Below, in pieces: positions 1 through 10,270 of a stretch of 64,000 nt of DNA (position 1 is its first letter; every line of letters starts with the position of its first letter). A model generated the notes under the pieces. That model was not told the origin of the DNA, did no database searches, and saw only the letters and a program-made list of their open reading frames with translations. The stretch is from Guyanagaster necrorhizus (taxonomy: Eukaryota > Basidiomycota > Agaricomycetes > Agaricales > Physalacriaceae): positions 1,160,524-1,224,523 of the forward strand of contig NW_025064887.1 in the NCBI RefSeq assembly GCF_019112545.1, written 5' to 3'. Made by a program: the position numbers and the translations under genes.

Positions 1-193
1 GAAAATCCAAGTGGATACTGGCGTTCCGGTCATCTTTGGCGTGTTGACCGCGTTGACGGATGACCAGGCTCTTGAGCGGTCAGGCCTTGGGCGAGGAGCC
101 AGCAAGGGCCATAATCATGGCGAAGATTGGGGACTGGCTGCTGTAGAAATGGGTTCGCACTGCAGGAGATGGGGCCAAGGCAAGTTTGCATAA
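1..193 (+). CDS. RIB4: 6,7-dimethyl-8-ribityllumazine synthase, 3' end only
   Basis: This is the last part of a lumazine synthase, which joins the pyrimidinedione and 3,4-dihydroxybutanone phosphate into lumazine in riboflavin synthesis. The open frame runs from base 2 to a TAA at 191-193. The visible residues carry the family's C-terminal signature: [11 protein letters not shown], then [10 protein letters not shown], then GHNHGEDWG and AAVEMG. The active-site lysine/arginine region and the N-terminus lie off the window. After VEMG the last residues ([12 protein letters not shown]) do not look like the family and may be a species-specific tail or read-through of a last intron. The frame upstream is open to the window edge, so no start can be assigned. 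The family call is confident; the exact C-terminus is less so. Confidence 0.85.
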   Translation, partial: KIQVDTGVPVIFGVLTALTDDQALERSGLGRGASKGHNHGEDWGLAAVEMGSHCRRWGQGKFA

Positions 194-429
194 TCAGGAA
201 AATGGAAAGAAGGACTTGAAAGTTCGAACTTTGTATAATATCAATATGTATAGAGAACAACAAAGGACGAAACTGAAATGTACTGTTGACCGTCAAGTTT
301 CTTGATGTGAACGCCATGATGGATATGGAGTGGGTGCTTGTGGGTGCCAGTAAATTGTGACTCGGTCGTGACGTACCTTGATTGCATACTATCTCCACTG
401 CTTGCTCTCCTTCAGAAGATCCTCACGCA

Positions 430-1548
430 ATGAAGAAAAAGGTATTTTGAATTTTCCAGTATCCCTCCTCTGTAATATCGACATTTCCAGGTTCTTCTCA
501 TGGGCGCTTCTGGCAGCGGAAAAACGTCGATGCGGTCTCTGATCTTGTACGTCTTCTGGATAGCTAAGAGGATTTTTTTTAAAGATGAATCCATCAGCTC
601 GAACAATCCAGCATCCATGACAGCCCGCTTAGGCGCAACTATCGACGTCGAGCAAAACCATGTCCGCTTCCTCGGCGACCTTATTCTCAACCTCTGGGAC
701 TGCGGCGGTCAGGACGCATTCATGGATTCTTACCTCACCACCCAACGGTCGACCATCTTCCAGCATGTCGGTGTCATGATATACGTATTCGACGTCGAGA
801 CGCGCGAGATGAACAAGGACCTCGAATATTACCGTGACTGTCTGGAAGGACTGCGGCAGTACAGTCCAGGCGCTGCCGTTTTTTTGCTGGTGCACAAAAT
901 GGACTTAGTGAGGGAGAACAAGCCGGTGACGTTTGGGAAAAAGCACAAGGAACTCCAGGTGGCAAGTGGGGATGCCGACATCACCGTGTTCGGGACAAGT
1001 ATCTATGACGAGAGCCTTTACAAGGTCCGCTTATCCTCTCTGTTTCTCGCCTCCCCCCCTCTCACCACATGTGTGACAGGCATGGTCCAGTATCGTACAT
1101 ACATTGATCCCCAACGCCGCCGTCCTGTCGAAACATCTCACCACTTTCGCAGAAGTCTGTTCGGCATCTGAAGTCATCCTCTTTGAGCGCACTACTTTTC
1201 TCGTAATCGCCACGTCCACTTCTGCTACTGAAGACATACACAAACTCGATGGAACCCGGTATGAACGAACGTCGGAGCTCATCAAGGCATTCAAACACTC
1301 GTGTTCCCGAGTACGAGAGGAGTTTCACTGCTTAGAAATGGAGCTGCCAGATTTTACGGCCGTACTGGACGAGATGACAAGGAATACTTATGTTATGGTC
1401 ATCGCCCATGATCCTTCAATAGGTACCTTATTTCATGTTCGTGACGAATGACTACTGATTGTGTGTAGAAACCGGTGCACTAAGGCTCAACATCCGTATG
1501 GCTCGGCGCAAGTTTGAACAGCTCCAAGGAGATGGGCACGTTCTATGA
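430..1548 (+). CDS. GTR1: Gtr1/RagA-type small GTPase
   Basis: Rag GTPase that, in the family, forms a heterodimer with Gtr2 on the vacuole and signals amino-acid sufficiency to TORC1. I read five exons: 430-441, 491-546, 598-1024, 1080-1422 and 1469-1548, total 918 nt (305 residues), the usual family size. The protein starts MKKKVLLMG; the P-loop GASGSGKTS is at about residues 9-17, the switch region has RLGATIDVE, the G3 motif is WDCGGQD, and HKMD is the guanine-specificity motif. The C-terminal half (AWSSIVHTLIPNAA, then the roadblock-like dimerisation domain) matches Gtr1 rather than Gtr2. All four introns are GT-AG and 46-55 nt long. The first exon holds only four codons. Next to it lie lumazine synthase (same strand) and a calcium exchanger (convergent). 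Confidence 0.93.
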
Positions 1549-2088
1549 TTCGACTCGGTGACGAACTGGAACTCCTGACGACATTCATGATAATTTATAT
1601 TCCCTGAATCTGTACTTGCAATCTTTATGCACTGCATATCTCGGCGACAAGCTATTTCTCATTTACACCATTGGCCGGAGAAATGTAAGCCACGGAGGAA
1701 CCGGCATCTTCTATACGTTTATGATCCGCTAAAGGTACAGGAATACATATAATAGACGCCAGGACGCCGGATAGACTGGGGCAGAGTGGAATTAAAATTG
1801 ATTATGCTACAGCGAATGGAAAGGCGGGGTTGCGTACTCTGTACGTTTGTACGAAAATTCACGACGCCGAAGACACGGAAGAGTGGAGAAGGAGGATATC
1901 AACGGTTTGTATGGGATGCTACCAATCTGTGTATTTAGGAGACCCAAACTGTCAAAAAAGCAAGGATGAGCGACCAGATGACAAAAGAAAATGATTATAC
2001 AAACAAGAAAGAGCGATGACGAGGTACAGTGTGATGAGCCTGAAACAAGAGAATAAGCAACGGACGCGATAAGAGAATGTATCGATTC
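1549..2088. other. intergenic gap between two convergent genes
   Basis: About 540 bases between the stop of the Gtr1 gene and the stop of the Ca2+/H+ exchanger. I see no open frame of coding character, no tRNA and no repeat here. It should hold both 3' UTRs and poly(A) sites. Confidence 0.5.
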
Positions 2089-4107
2089 CTACATGAGGCC
2101 TTCCATGTAGTTGGACTTGCCATCCCTAAAGAGGTATGTCACAAAAGTTCTCAGAATGCGACTAATCCGTGCTTACTGAATGAGAGTGTTGACGAGGAAA
2201 ACAGAAACGAAGAAACAGATGGTCTGCGCAGAAATAATTAATTCTGGAATAATCATGCCCAGAATGGGACATACCTCGAAGTTAGCGAAGAATAGAGTCA
2301 GCTCGTGATGAGAGCTAATAAAATACAGTTAGCATGTGCTTTCGCCGTCCTCTTTCCACTCACATCCATCCAACGATGACCAAGAGCGGCACAACAAAGG
2401 TTGCAATTTGCTGTACAGGACTTTAATTTCAGGCGCGTATGAAGTAAGAAAAGGCTTACGATCGAGCTTCCCACACATATACCAATCGTGAGTTCCATTT
2501 GACCCTTCATGGCCATCCATATCGAAGTAACATGCTCAGCAGCGTTTGCCTAGGAACATGGGAATTCCAGTGGTATTACAGCGAAGCGGTGTACTCACAA
2601 CGATGGGAAGAAGAATCAATCCAATGAATGGCTTGGGAATATTATACATGTTGGCGAAATCCTCGATAGAAGCAACAACTGCAAATGTTGATCTCAGTGT
2701 ATACAGCTTTCACCGAAGGAGTTCTCTTACGATAATCAGCGCAAAACGATGTCACCACGGTGACGATAATAAGACTGGTGATAGGTTATTCAGGTAAGTA
2801 AGGCGAAGGCAGCATTGTGCTCACGCTGTACCAGCAGAGACGACACTCATGTTAGCTACTTCAGACTCTTCCTCGGCTCCTGCCTGAAAAAGGTAGTGAT
2901 GTGATTTCAACTACAATAAATAAGCACGCCAGTAGATGTCTTCACTTGGTAGCCTTGACATACCTGGAAATATAGATATGCAATATAAACACCCAATAAT
3001 AATACTGCGGTTCCTCTTGAGATGATCAAGAGACCATTCATGCCAGCTGGATCTAAATCGATCCTATTATCAATATATGAAAGGCTCGGCGACTCGCTGG
3101 CGCTGCCACCTATGCTAAACAAGTCCGAATTCGATTTGACGGAGTGGTAGGCAGCCGGAATGATGAGAGCTGTTAGTTGCTGTTGAGCATCAGAATTTCA
3201 AACCTCCCAGTGAAAGGGACTAACTAATACATGCAAGCGTCATCAACTGATATAGGATGAGTGACATAGCCCAGAGAGGCAGTGAGAAACACATACCGAG
3301 CTGGAACTGAAGTTGGGCTAATATTAGTAACCGAGGAGATGAACGTAAAACGGGATGATTGCTTACGTCTGAGCAGCTGTTACTTGGAAGTTGCTTTCGT
3401 TATACCGGGTGCCAGCTAATGACCATGATGACATTAGGAAACCGGGCATATACGGCTACGTAAGACATACCTGCCAAGAAAGAGCATCCTAGCACTAACA
3501 ACAGGTTGGATAGGATAGAGCCAAGCATCTAAGGAATTATTAGGTCAAGTGGAAAAAAAAGAAGCGATAAAAGTCGTACAGAGTTCTGGACGATGATCAA
3601 TTCATCTAGGCTCTCCAAGTCAGTTTAGACATGCGAATAATGCCATAAACTTGCCTTGAAGCAACGCCGCAATGCCAACAATGATTTCAACTGCGTTTCC
3701 GAACGACGCGTTCAAAAGACCGGCCAAGGTTTGTCCCAGCTTAAACGACATCTGTTCGGTCGCTTCGCCAAGGAGCTGTTCGCAATTTGATTAAACCGAC
3801 TCGGCATTGACTACGGATTTGAACAGCGACGCACCTTTGCCAACGGAACGATGGCGATGAAGCTGAAAGAGAAGCGCAAGCCAGCATCCCAGTTCAGGTA
3901 ATGTGCCGTAGCGCAAAGAGGGACGAATAAAAGAAGGACATTTAGATAACTGCCTAATAGGAAGAACTTGTAAGAATCAAGCCAAGAGGGTTCGCCTTCA
4001 GCTTTGAAGACCGCCGAGCATCGTTTGATAAAAGACGACCGAGTCCCGTTGGCAAGGCCATTGGTGGTAGGCAGCAGTGGCGTCAGCTCTGACGATAGAG
4101 AAGCCAT
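2089..4107 (-). CDS. VCX1: Vacuolar-type Ca2+/H+ exchanger (CAX family)
   Basis: Calcium/proton antiporter that in fungi loads Ca2+ into the vacuole. Start ATG at 4107 (MASLSSELTPLL), stop at 2089-2091 after DGKSNYMEGLM. Two CAX repeats are clear: GEATEQMSFKLGQTLAGLLN followed by ASFGNAVEIIVGI in the first half, and DFANMYNIPKPFIGLILLPI followed by ANAAEHVTSIWMA in the second; each carries the acidic/polar residues (GNAVE, ANAAEH) of the ion path. About eleven membrane segments can be followed. The gene is cut into more than ten exons, including a 10-nt exon (3297-3306) and a 22-nt exon (3225-3246), both needed to give the conserved AAQTSSSLMTLACITLIIP. One intron starts with GC (at 3654) instead of GT. 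A central acidic loop (GAEEESEVANMS) follows the sixth segment. It runs convergently to the Gtr1 gene. Confidence 0.9.
3225..3306 (-). other. Two consecutive microexons (10 and 22 nt) of the Ca2+/H+ exchanger
   Basis: Reading the minus strand, the exon ending AAQAC (codon split) is followed by an intron, then TTCCAGCTCG (3306-3297), then a GTATGT intron, then 22 nt (3246-3225) starting TTGATGACG, then a GTTAGT intron. Joined, they encode T-SSS-LMTLACI-T, which fits the family's AAQ-SSS-LMTL segment exactly. An alternative acceptor upstream of the 10-nt exon would give a non-conserved PTSVPAR insert and the wrong phase. The assignment rests on frame and family conservation, without transcript data. 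Confidence 0.75.
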
Positions 4108-4249
4108 GATGAAAGTTTTAAAGGAGAAGAGTATTTGAGGTCCAGGTAAAATGTGATTCCCAAAATAGTATGTTGAAGGCTGTGAATGTTTTAAGCTCCG
4201 CTAATCTATTGAGTTCTCGAATTCTAGAAACAAATAATTTAAAAAACCT

Positions 4250-5015
4250 CTATTTATCCTCCGTGTCGGCGTTGCTTTCCACCACCTTGCTATTTCCCAA
4301 GTGTGAGATATCGCTGTATTGGACCAGCTCGGCCTTTCCGTCCTTTCGTATGTCGATAATTGATACAGAACAGTTATAGCACCTCCAATCGTCTACGCTG
4401 ACGACTTTAGCGATGCGCTTCTTGGCCAGCAGGTTCTTGATCAAGGTGCTGATGAATCCCCCATGGGAAACAACGAGGATGTGATATGGCATCGCCCTCT
4501 CGGGAAGAGTTTCTATGTGCCGACGGACCGAATTTTCCCACCAAGACAAACTTCGCGTGACGAACGCGTCTGCCTTTTCCGCCGTTGGGTCCGAGTTGAT
4601 GCTGCCAAAGGCTCGCTTACGTGCGTGGGTCTGGCCTTGCAGGCTTCCAAGATGCTGTATTTTATTCTTAGCATCTCGAAAACGTGCCCGAACGCGCTAC
4701 ACACCCTTTCCCGCAGTCCAGATTGTTTACGGAGCTGGACACGAGGATGGCATTCTAGGATCATTTCTGCCGTCTAAAGAGCCCCGATTAGTACTAGTGG
4801 ATTCAAAGACAATAACATGGTATAACCTTCGATGCCCTGCTCAGATCTGAGCTGTATCCTTCGTCAAAGGAGATTTTCTGCAATGCCTCGGATACCAGCG
4901 CCGCTTGCTCTATGCCTGACTCGTTCAAGTGGGTATCAAGTTGCCCTTGAACAATTTCTCGCCTATTTGCCTCGGTCTCACCGTGTCGTACGAGGTATAT
5001 CCTTGCTGCAGTCAT
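4250..5015 (-). CDS. Histidine phosphatase / phosphoglycerate-mutase family protein
   Basis: Small cytosolic phosphatase of the histidine phosphatase superfamily; the closest look is to fructose-2,6-bisphosphatase-like or broad-specificity phosphatases of fungi, but the substrate cannot be read from sequence. Exons 5015-4827, 4773-4705 and 4654-4250 give 663 nt (220 residues). The catalytic RHG motif is IYLVRHGETEANRR at residues 6-19, the family's second arginine follows in DLSRASK|TA, a conserved RERHLGSLQG loop crosses the second intron, and the second catalytic histidine is in ILVVSHGGFIS. The C-terminus is short and charged (NADTEDK). It is divergent from Hop1 with 252 bases between start codons. 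Introns are GT-AG. Confidence 0.85.
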
Positions 5016-5267
5016 GATCGATAGCGATCGAAAGGCAAAGTCAGATATTAATTGGATTTCTGAGCTAGGAAACCCTAACCTTGCTGGTATTGCTTATCGT
5101 GTTATATGTCTTGGCAGTCTTGGCATTCCCACACATAATTTCAAATGACGTCACCTTATGATTATCACATAATGAACGCGTCGCGTATTGATCACATGAC
5201 GTTTTCGGCTTGCCTAGCGACCACGACCACCTGTTTGCTCGCCTACACTCCTTTGGACCCTTCAGCC

Positions 5268-8200
5268 ATGCAGAACCAGCTCAACAAGACTGAAACGCAG
5301 GCAATATCGTCTGCGCAGAGTCTTGCATCGGTCCAGACGTTGTTAAAAGCGGGATTGGGGTGCATAACCTTTATGAGGTGAGTACGATTTTCTTATTCAC
5401 GCTACGCCTTTACCTTATGGCTGCTCAGGGATCTTCTCCCTCACGATAACTTCTCAGAGAGTGAGCTTCAGTCTGCCTTGTTGTCGGCATGAGGTTGATG
5501 TGTGACCCAGGTCATTTCGTCACATCTGAAGAGAGCACCTCGCAAGATTCGTCGGGAAGTTTCTCGTCCCTTGACCTGCAGAAGAAACGAAATGTTAACA
5601 GTTTTAAAATTATGGTATGTCATTTCAGGTGGTGTTTAGATTATATCTGTGTTTGAGGCAGAAATGTAGACGATGACAAGAGGATATACCGATGAAGCCG
5701 ATCGGTTGTTGAACTATTTGGTAAGTACTCTTCTGTATGCTCCACGTGCCGCCATTTTATCTCTTTGTAGGAATATGGAGTATTTGACGCCCTCCAGAAG
5801 CAGTATTTGCGTACTTTCATCTTCGCCGTTTACCTCGTAAGTTTTTTTCGGACCTCATTTTGGCTTTGGTGTTCATATTTCGTTAGGATAGCAAGGATCC
5901 CAACAAGTATGTGCGCATATATGGAGCTTATCATGCGTATAACTGACAATTACGTCGAAAGCATCATCGAAGCATACATATTCAACTTCCAGGTAAACAG
6001 ATCCTAATCGAAGGGCTTCCTTTTTTCTTACTCTTTTTAGTATCATAAACTTCCCGGAACTGACACCACTGTCCCTGTCATGACACTTGGCGACGATACA
6101 AAGCGCACGCCACTCAGAGGGTTCAACGCTAGACAGAAAGATCCTGTCGCTGAGGCAGTGAGAAAAGGGAAGCAACCTACACTTCGAGATGTTAAAAGAA
6201 GTGTTAAGGCACGCAGTAATCTCCACATATTACTTCCTGCTGAAAAATGACCTGCTGTCTAGACCCTGTTGAAAACGTTAATCACATCGATGACACAAAT
6301 GGACGTTCTTCCAAGTGAGCTAATCTGGAACTATCTAATACCTCCAAAGTATTAATTTTGCAGAGCGTCGGTTTGCTTCTTTCAAAATGTTTTACACGGA
6401 CGACACCCCTTCCGAATACGAGCCCCCTCATTTCATAGCTGCGGACGCGGAGAAGGATAAATGGTATTTTATGACTCATGACATGGATGAGATACCGGAT
6501 AAATGGAGCGTTGGAAAGGTTGATACGGGTCATCATGCGTACGTTCTAATACCCGCGCTCTTCATCACACTCTTCAAATTCTACTTTCAGCGTAAATGTC
6601 AGCGTGACTTCTATCGCCACCTACCTCCCTTCTTCGACAGAATATGACAATGCACCATTTACTGGGACTACGACGCGCCGCGCGACCGCACCTGGCCTCT
6701 CTCCCGCTGAAGAGGCATCGCTACGTATGGAGCAAGCCGCCAAGCAGAAAGAAGACGCTGAAAATAGAAATATCGTCTGGTCAGCAGAAGATGTGATGTG
6801 TGAGGAAGACGCAGACGGAGAGGATGAGGCTGATTTCGTGCAGCAGCCTGACGGTACATATGTTGCTAGAATGATCCGGCAAGAGGCGAAACCTATACCG
6901 ATAGGCGTCAGAACAGATGGTGGCTGCATCGAACCGATACCAGCAGAGATGATGCCCGCTGACGAGGAAGTCTTTGGTGGGTCAACCCAGACTGTGCCGA
7001 CGCGTCTCAATGATATGGTAAGAGTGTGCTCAATCTTATGATCACTTGTTGGCACTTAACGCTGTTTTGTAGCTCGCGAAGAAGGCTGCGGAAGTCGTTA
7101 TGATCGACGAGACGCAACCCGTGGGTGATCATACCCCAAAACTTGGATGTCTCGCTTCGGAGAGGGAGAAGTCTACCTCCATTCAGCCCCGAGACAATTT
7201 ACTTGACTTCTCCCCGATGCAACCTTGCCTCGGCTCGAGATTAACGACTCCTTCTCCTGGATCCCCACTGCGCAGCATTCCTGATAATAATGACATAGAC
7301 ACACAGCTATTGCAGAAGCTAGTGTTAAGTGCCAATAATGGAGACGATACTGAGATGCTAGGTGCGACGATTAGATACTACCTATTACTTGTTACTTGCC
7401 ATCTCTCAGATATGGAGACGCAAGCACTAGATTATTGCCATCCCTCAGAGGGTATACAATCATACGGGCCAAGTAATCAAAGCGTCCCCGAGGTCATCGA
7501 CGCCGATACTGCAACACCAAAGCAGGCGAAAAAAATCAAATGCGACACTGACGTCGTTGAATGCGAATGTGGTGTTTTTGTGCGTCGTGATTCGGATCCC
7601 TCCTACAGCTTCTCATGTTCAAGCCGCAGTTCGAGGACAGCTGCTGCCTATGTGAAGGCGGTTGCCAGCGCTGGTACCATGTCTGGTAAGTGCACGGTCA
7701 TACAACACGTCAACCTTATTTTCTGACCATTTTCTAGGTGCATGGGGTATGTAACTACCTCTTACCCCATCAATTCACTTTAAGCTTCTCAGATATCATT
7801 CCGCCCAAGATCCACGCCTTCCGGAACTGTTTATCTGTTTTGACTGTCGTGTGCGCGCCGACCCATCGTGGGGGTTGATTAAAATGGACCTTTTTTCCAC
7901 GATGCTGTCCAAATTCAGAGAACTAGCAACTTTCAGGTGTCGAGTTTCCGAAAATTTTCTCATCTCCTGTTGACTTGTTTCCAGGCGAGCGGTCAAAATT
8001 GCTGAGAAATTTGAACCCGAAACAGCTGCTCAGTTCACGAAGCGAATGGGTATAATCTTATCGATCCTGTGTGAATAGATCTTGATTCGACATCACAGGA
8101 TGCGAGAACAATCTTGGTAAACAGTTGTTCAAACGCCTGGAGATTGAAAGTATGCAGGGCTGTTTGACGTATTTCTCTGGCAATTGCTGACGATCTTCTC

Positions 8201-8717
8201 AGACTTCATAATCGAGCATGAGACTGTCGTCAATGATATTGGTCTCACGGAGAGTCTAGCTCGGAACGGTAAAGGTAAAGGTAAGACGAAAGGAAAGCAA
8301 ACGAAAACTCGGAGAAACGTCCAAAAAGCGAAATATGTTTTTAATCGTCAATCGAAACATTCCAAGGAATATTCAGATTATTTCGACCCAAGTCACGAAG
8401 CGGAGAGTCGCCTCTTAGGCTTGCTACAAACGGTTAGTGATGTCCTATCAACCTAGAACGACATACATAGTAACCCACTCCAGAAATCAAGCGCGAGGTC
8501 ACGCCCTGACCTGTCGACAATAAAACCTCAGATTACCCCGCTGCCTCCGGCCAAAGTTCTCGTGAATGACACGCAGACTCAGGACGACCTTGATACTCAG
8601 ACGGCGCTACCTTCGTTATCCGCCGACAAGTTGAAACGATCTACACTTGACGAAGACTCGAGACCCAGGAAGAGGGTGAAAGTTTCTGTAGCGCCTGGTG
8701 TCGATCTGGCGGAGTGA
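5268..8717 (+). CDS. HOP1: Meiotic chromosome-axis HORMA protein, Hop1-like, with PHD finger
   Basis: Axis protein that in the family loads on meiotic chromosomes, promotes double-strand breaks and steers repair to the homologue. Start ATG at 5268 (MQNQLNKTETQ). The N-terminal HORMA domain is visible: QAISSAQSLASVQTLLKAGL, then CITFMRDLLPHDNF, RGYTDEADRLLNYLEYGVFDAL and IIEAYIFNFQYHKLPG. An acidic linker follows (EEDADGEDEADF), then a C4HC3-type PHD finger (ECECGV, CCLCEGGC, RWYHVWCMGYHS, LFICFDCRV), a winged-helix-like region and a basic, Lys-rich tail ending at the TGA 8715-8717. More than twelve exons. A 50-nt intron (7580-7629) must be removed for the PHD cysteines to read in frame; without it the frame gives a serine-rich nonsense run. 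One intron (6209-6262) starts with GC. Exon 5887-5906 is only 20 nt. Confidence 0.9.
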
Positions 8718-9017
8718 CATGCTGGTTCTTTGGTCTTTGGTTATTCTTTTGCTTCGGAACGCTCTGTGCTTGCTGTCTTGTTCACATCACTTCTAGCGGG
8801 ATGCTGCCGAGAAAAGTGTATTGTTGCTATGTCACCGCCTGTTCAACCCAAGATTGCAGAAATGTATCGATATCATTGCTGATAGACGTCTAGACCATCA
8901 TCAGGGTTTACGTAGTTCAAAGTAGTCGATGTTCATGTCATCAAAGTGCAATGACCATGCCGCACGGATTAACAACCTGTCCTGTTCTGTGGGAGAAAGG
9001 TGCAACATTAACAAGTC
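8718..9017. other. intergenic gap, convergent 3' ends
   Basis: 300 bases between the Hop1 stop and the stop of the small minus-strand gene. No coding frame or repeat seen. Confidence 0.4.
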
Positions 9018-9732
9018 TCACTGATGTCTAGGCACTTTAGCTTCATCCGGGCCAAGGAGATCCTTAAATTCAATGCTCTCCAGATTTGTGACTGGACCAG
9101 AAGCTGCGCCTATAGTTGCCGCCACCTCTAGGACAATGGTACTCTTTATCGGTGTATGTACCTTTAGTGCCATATGAACCTCAGGTGCTAAAAATGGTTC
9201 CTTCAGCTCCACTAGAAAGGGACTATCGTGCACCTTGAAGCAACGAAAAGATCAGAAATCTGAATGCCATTATTCTGAGCCAGTTTCAGACTGGCGCTGC
9301 GAACGAGTCAGATCTACTTTTTACCTTTGAGAATACGGAATGCACCAGTCGGAAAAACGCCAGTTTCATTAGGACTAGCAGGACCAATGGTACCAATTGA
9401 AATATTGTGGACGTTCAGTTCCTTGTCCTGCTGCACGTTTTTGGCAGAATATGGTCGTCCAGATTGCGTTTCAGCCTAGGTAAGCAACAGAAGCAGAGGA
9501 GAAGTGGCGACATACAATCCGTGAAGTTCTCATAATGCTTCTCAAGTTAAGTCTCCGCGCCTCTGACATATTCGACCTGGTAAAGACGTCCTTAAGACGA
9601 GAAACCAGTGTTGTTATCGCAAAAATTACCACTGGAATGCATAGCCTGTCAGAAGCATCGACGGGTTGGGCCCTCCGGTAGAGACTTTACTTGATGGGGG
9701 ATCGACAGACGCACGAAAAAGGCAGCACTCAT
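9018..9732 (-). CDS. Small protein of unknown function, possibly a broken gene
   Basis: I do not recognise the family. Three blocks read well on the minus strand. The first is a frame with a hydrophobic stretch (CIPVVIFAITTLVS) leading into SNMSEARRLNLRSIMRTSRI. The second, after a clean GT-AG intron, runs from AETQSGRPYSAKN to FPTGAFRILK. The third runs from VHDSPFLVELKEPFLAPEVH to the stop at 9018. The last two should join as ...RILK-VHDSPF, but the only GT-AG intron there (donor near 9327, acceptor near 9234) splices to a TAG within three codons. The upstream ATG at 9732 (MSAAFFVRLS) also fails to join in phase; an in-frame ATG at 9569 is the alternative start. Either splicing is unusual, the sequence has an error, or the gene is decaying. 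Confidence 0.4.
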
Positions 9733-10270
9733 TTTGACATGGCGCGGGAATTTCCAGAGAAGACGCGTTCTCTCGAATCCCAACGACGACCTTCATGGAA
9801 ATTACATATCTTGCCTCTGCCGAGCGCGTTTTTTGTCTCTACGACATCTCCAGTACGTTTCAAGTGCGTTATTCACGGATAAATACTTATATGTATCTAC
9901 GTACGTTCGGAGATTTTTATGGGGTTCGAATTCCGACGCACAGAGCCTCACAAAATCTAAAGGAAGGAACCCATTCTAGCATAATAATTCTCTAGTTTTA
10001 CTCGCTAAAGGCCAAGGATTATTATCTAAATCTCACAGGCGACAGACGGAGGAAGAGGTACGGACATCTTCAGCTAGACGGATCAACGCGAGGTTACACT
10101 AATATAGCCCCACTCTGATGGCTATCTATGAGTAAACAGCCCAACCCGGTGATTCAACCCTTGAGTCCGACTTGCATGCATCCCCTCGCCTCGTTTCCTT
10201 TTTTAAGTTTTCAGCTAATAAAGAGCTAATGTCCTCGCTTCTGGAACTTTTACTGTTGCGCCCCTTAGAT
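9733..10270. other. intergenic gap, divergent side of the PKS relic
   Basis: About 540 bases upstream of the PKS relic. It contains overlapping short open frames of random character; nothing supported. Confidence 0.35.

Noticed and set aside
500..1171. A single 223-residue open frame across the Gtr1 gene
   Set aside because: It reads through two introns; the spliced version restores the continuous Gtr1 sequence on both sides.
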